Shown piece by piece: positions 62,910 to 64,000 of a stretch of DNA of 64,000 nt (positions are counted from its first letter, which is position 1; every line of letters begins with the position of its first letter). Source of the stretch: Clostridia bacterium. GTDB lineage: Bacteria; Bacillota; Clostridia; Oscillospirales; Acutalibacteraceae. The notes under the pieces are model-generated. The model ran no database searches, had not been told where the DNA came from, and saw only the letters and a program-made list of their open reading frames with translations. The DNA lies in NCBI GenBank assembly GCA_017416485.1, contig JAFQCH010000018.1, forward strand, positions 124,001 to 188,000, read 5' to 3'. The translations under genes and the position numbers were made by a program.

Positions 62910-63937
62910 CGGATATTCGTTCATTATTGCCGGAGGAATTGACCGCAGTTTGCAAAGAAATGGGGCTTCCGGCATTTCGCGCAAAGCAAATTTTTCGTTG
63001 GTTGCATGTGGATTGTGTTGATTCGTTTGATGAAATGACAAACCTTTCGCTGAAATTGCGCGAAGAATTACAAGCAAGGTTTGAAATTTTTAATTGTACT
63101 ATTGAAAATAAACAAGTTTCGGTGTATGATAGTACTGTTAAGTATCTTTTTCGACTGCACGACGGTGAGTTCGTGGAATCCGTATTGATGAAATATAAAT
63201 ACGGTTATTCGCTTTGTGTTTCTTCCCAGGTCGGATGCAGAATGGGTTGCACCTTTTGTGCTTCCACACTCGGCGGTGTGGTGCGCAGCCTGACCGCATC
63301 CGAAATTCTTGCACAAATCATAGCCGCACAAAAAGATGCCCTTGTTCGTGTTTCTCATGTTGTTATGATGGGAATGGGCGAACCGCTTGATAATTATGAT
63401 AACACCTTGCGGTTTTTGCAGCTTGCAAGCCATGCAGACGGCTTGAATCTGAGCATGCGCAATATTTCGCTTTCCACCTGCGGTATTGTGCCGAATATTT
63501 ACCGTTTGGCAGAGGAAAAATTGCAATTGACTCTTTCGGTGTCTTTGCATGCTCCGAATGATGCGCTGCGTTCTTCGATGATGCCCGTCAATAAAAAATG
63601 GAATGTTGATACATTGCTGGCATCTTGCCGCGAGTACATTGAAAAAACATCCAGACGCATTTCCTTTGAATATTCCATGGTGCGCGGCGTGAATGACAGT
63701 GACGATTGCGCGCGCGAATTGGCAAAAAAGCTCAAAGGTATGCTGTGTCATATCAATCTGATTCCAGTGAATGCCGTTGATGAAACGGGTTGTGTCGGCA
63801 GCACGCCGCAACGGGTGCAGCAATTTGCCGCCATTCTGGAATCCTGCGGGCTGACTGTTACGGTCCGCCGCACATTGGGCGCAGATATTGATGCCGCCTG
63901 CGGCCAATTGAGAAAAAAGAAAATGAAAGGGGAGTGA
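62903..63937 (+). CDS. rlmN: 23S rRNA/tRNA m2A methyltransferase RlmN
   Basis: Radical-SAM enzyme that methylates C2 of A2503 in 23S rRNA and A37 of some tRNAs. 344 residues: N-terminal helical domain, cluster motif GCRMGCTFCAST (CxxxCxxC), MGMGEPLDN, SLHAPND, and a C-terminal catalytic Cys near the DAACGQL end. The PP2C phosphatase gene follows. Confidence 0.97.
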   Translation: MLTDIRSLLPEELTAVCKEMGLPAFRAKQIFRWLHVDCVDSFDEMTNLSLKLREELQARFEIFNCTIENKQVSVYDSTVKYLFRLHDGEFVESVLMKYKYGYSLCVSSQVGCRMGCTFCASTLGGVVRSLTASEILAQIIAAQKDALVRVSHVVMMGMGEPLDNYDNTLRFLQLASHADGLNLSMRNISLSTCGIVPNIYRLAEEKLQLTLSVSLHAPNDALRSSMMPVNKKWNVDTLLASCREYIEKTSRRISFEYSMVRGVNDSDDCARELAKKLKGMLCHINLIPVNAVDETGCVGSTPQRVQQFAAILESCGLTVTVRRTLGADIDAACGQLRKKKMKGE

Positions 63938-63943
63938 TATTTT

Positions 63944-64000
63944 TTGCATTATGCAATGAAAACGGATATCGGACGTGTGCGTGAACTGAATGAAGATGCC
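63944..64000 (+). CDS. PP2C-type Ser/Thr phosphatase (Stp1/PrpC), 5' end only
   Basis: The window ends after 19 codons. TTG start 9 bases after GGGGAG; the coded KTDIGRVRELNEDA is the metal-binding N-terminal signature of bacterial PP2C phosphatases. In Firmicutes rlmN is usually followed by prpC and the kinase prkC, so that pair is expected beyond the edge. Confidence 0.9.
   Translation, partial: MHYAMKTDIGRVRELNEDA

Noticed and set aside
1-64000. tRNA, rRNA, CRISPR arrays, prophage or defence genes
   Set aside because: Gaps between genes are short and I found no cloverleaf, rRNA-like or regularly spaced repeat sequence, and no phage, restriction or toxin-antitoxin motifs.

Overview
The window is an ordinary, gene-dense stretch of chromosome from a spore-forming, low-to-medium GC Gram-positive bacterium of the class Clostridia. 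The indicators are a GerA/SpoVAF-type germination protein, GerW (YtfJ), a DacF-like carboxypeptidase, RemA, CdaA/CdaR and the YlbF/MiaB/MutS/MutL order, with strong AAGGAGG-type ribosome sites and many TTG and GTG starts. A gut Oscillospirales-like lineage is my guess, not shown. There are 63 protein genes, two of them cut by the window ends. I see no rRNA, tRNA, CRISPR array, prophage or transposase gene.

Layout. 1-2263: a leftward GerA/SpoVAF gene diverges from a DUF421-DUF4363 pair (spore membrane functions). 2281-10169: miaB, a Cys-tailed ylbF, mutS, mutL and miaA (tRNA A37 modification and mismatch repair), with a 278-bp transposase-less inverted-repeat element between mutS and mutL. 10172-17236: a HlyD-like membrane protein, yggS, sepF, a giant 1009-residue DivIVA-like coiled-coil protein, lspA and an rluD-type gene. 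17269-20335: split transketolase and an L-rhamnose isomerase. 20475-21281: a zinc-ribbon membrane protein.

21343-23472 (minus): metK under a SAM-I riboswitch and the riboflavin transporter ribU under an FMN riboswitch, each with promoter and terminator visible. 23581-27028: an intracellular GH2 hydrolase, a WYL regulator and an atypical phosphopantetheinyl-transferase-like protein. 27076-28648 (minus): tsaE-tsaB-rpiB. 28736-29917: an FtsW/RodA/SpoVE flippase-polymerase. 29914-33460 (minus): a DivIVA-like coiled-coil protein, an orphan fumarase beta subunit and pcrA. 33641-39005: pgi, a small P-loop protein, yceD-rpmF, a DUF512 radical-SAM protein and der. 39135-46567 and on to 53138: asnS, an aminotransferase, ispF, cdaA-cdaR, a repeat-bearing lipoprotein with a two-component system, DUF1385-prmC, an M50 protease, scpA-scpB and DUF2953-gerW. 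53177-64000: dacF, rluB, yicC-remA-gmk-rpoZ-priA-def-fmt-yugP-rsmB-rlmN and the start of a PP2C phosphatase.

Most of the content is core metabolism, translation, division and sporulation. No complete new defence or biosynthetic system is present. The points I would pursue are the mutSL inverted-repeat element, the giant DivIVA-like scaffold with its HlyD-like neighbour, the orphan fumarase beta subunit between a DivIVA-like gene and pcrA, the lipoprotein/two-component unit behind cdaAR, the Cys-tailed YlbF beside MiaB, and the phosphopantetheinyl transferase lacking catalytic residues.
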